From NCBI GenBank assembly GCA_943704415.1, contig CALSCO010001838.1, positions 1 through 64,000 of the forward strand: a stretch of 64,000 nt of DNA, given 5' to 3'. The position numbers and the translations under genes are program-made. Below the pieces are notes generated by a model. The model had not been told where the DNA came from and did no database searches. It worked only from the letters and a program-made list of their open reading frames with translations. Positions 63,667 to 64,000 of the stretch are shown here, one piece after another. Position 1 is the first letter of the stretch. Each line of letters begins with the position of its first letter. The stretch comes from Parvularia atlantis. Its lineage: Eukaryota > Opisthokonta > Rotosphaerida.

Positions 63667-63758
63667 GTCGAGGGGCGGGCGGACCGGGCGAGGACAGGAC
63701 GAAAACCGTGACAATCGCCACAACACAAAGACGTCACGACGGTCACGGCCTCGCGTGA

Positions 63759-64000
63759 TCACTGGGCCTCGCGTGCCCGGTAGCGACGCTCCCCCCCGGC
63801 GTGCAGCGCCGCCCGGCGCGCGTACAGCGACGACACCCAGCCCTGCACCTCCGGGTGCGTGAACCGCCCCGCCGTCGACTCGAAGAAGCTGTCGAGCCGG
63901 ATGCCGTCGGCTGCGCGGGTGCAACGGCGCAGGCATCAGTCGGCCGACCGCGCACGCAGCCCTAGCCCAGCATGGAGCCCATGCCAGCCCACACCACACC
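63759..64000 (-). CDS. C-terminal end of an unrecognised gene (partial)
   Basis: The last exon reads DGIRLDSFFESTAGRFTHPE, VQGWVSSLYARRAALHAGGE and RRYRAREAQ before the stop. It is preceded by an intron ending GCACCCGCGCAG with a GACTGATGCC branch-like box and a GTGCGC donor. The upstream exon runs off the window. No family could be assigned from this short piece. Confidence 0.5.

Noticed and set aside
1-64000. tRNA, rRNA or snRNA genes
   Set aside because: No cloverleaf with GGTTCGA-type box, no rRNA-like blocks and no U-snRNA start motifs were seen by eye.

Overview
This window looks like nuclear DNA of a unicellular or simple eukaryote with a small, very G+C-rich and densely packed genome. 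About 40 protein genes lie on both strands. Most are cut by tiny spliceosomal introns, usually 43-70 nt, with a GTGCG-type 5' splice site, a CTGAC or CTCAC branch-point-like box and a CAG 3' splice site. Third codon positions are almost all G or C, so long meaningless antisense open frames are everywhere. I see no bacterial operon features, rRNA, tRNA, CRISPR array or intact mobile element. The gene set (septin, exocyst Sec15, RAP1/TERF2IP, an ELYS-like nucleoporin, URI, PRR5/HbrB of TORC2, a PA-domain signal-peptide-peptidase-like protease, a TMCO3/KEA antiporter, PARN) suggests a protist, perhaps related to opisthokonts. I cannot name the species.

Layout: 1-4405 end of a large unrecognised helical protein; 4530-7201 a small membrane protein, the tri-snRNP protein SNRNP27, a doubtful ORF and a two-helix membrane protein; 7277-12709 monothiol glutaredoxin GLRX5, a DUF2891 protein, an arsenate reductase/LMW phosphatase-like protein with a decayed partial copy beside it, and PARN; 12917-18661 mitochondrial p32, an unknown type II membrane protein, a CENP-B/Tc5-type DNA-binding protein and an SPPL protease; 18723-26860 Sec15, a family-14 glycosyltransferase, a possible CCCH finger remnant and an intronless multi-pass membrane protein; 27193-34989 a bZIP factor, an Alba-like protein, D-2-hydroxyglutarate dehydrogenase, small membrane and PH-domain proteins, and a septin; 35088-49030 ELYS, RAP1, a FAM210-like protein, a TMCO3/KEA antiporter and eIF2B-epsilon; 49051-54938 ERO1, a short LRR-like ORF, PRR5/HbrB, a coiled-coil protein, an FG-GAP protein and URI; 54957-64000 a double-PH VASt lipid-transfer protein, an F-box protein, tRNA isopentenyltransferase, a BSD-domain protein and the end of one more gene.

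The genes are housekeeping functions rather than one pathway: RNA decay and splicing, translation initiation, redox (ERO1, GLRX5), secretion and membrane contact, and nuclear/telomere architecture. The most unusual signals are architectural. At least ten introns use GC-AG splice sites, most with a GCACG or GCGCG 5' site. Divergent genes have start codons as little as 5-60 bp apart, and the short gaps often carry a TGTGAC/GTCAC box. A TGTAC element recurs just after stop codons.
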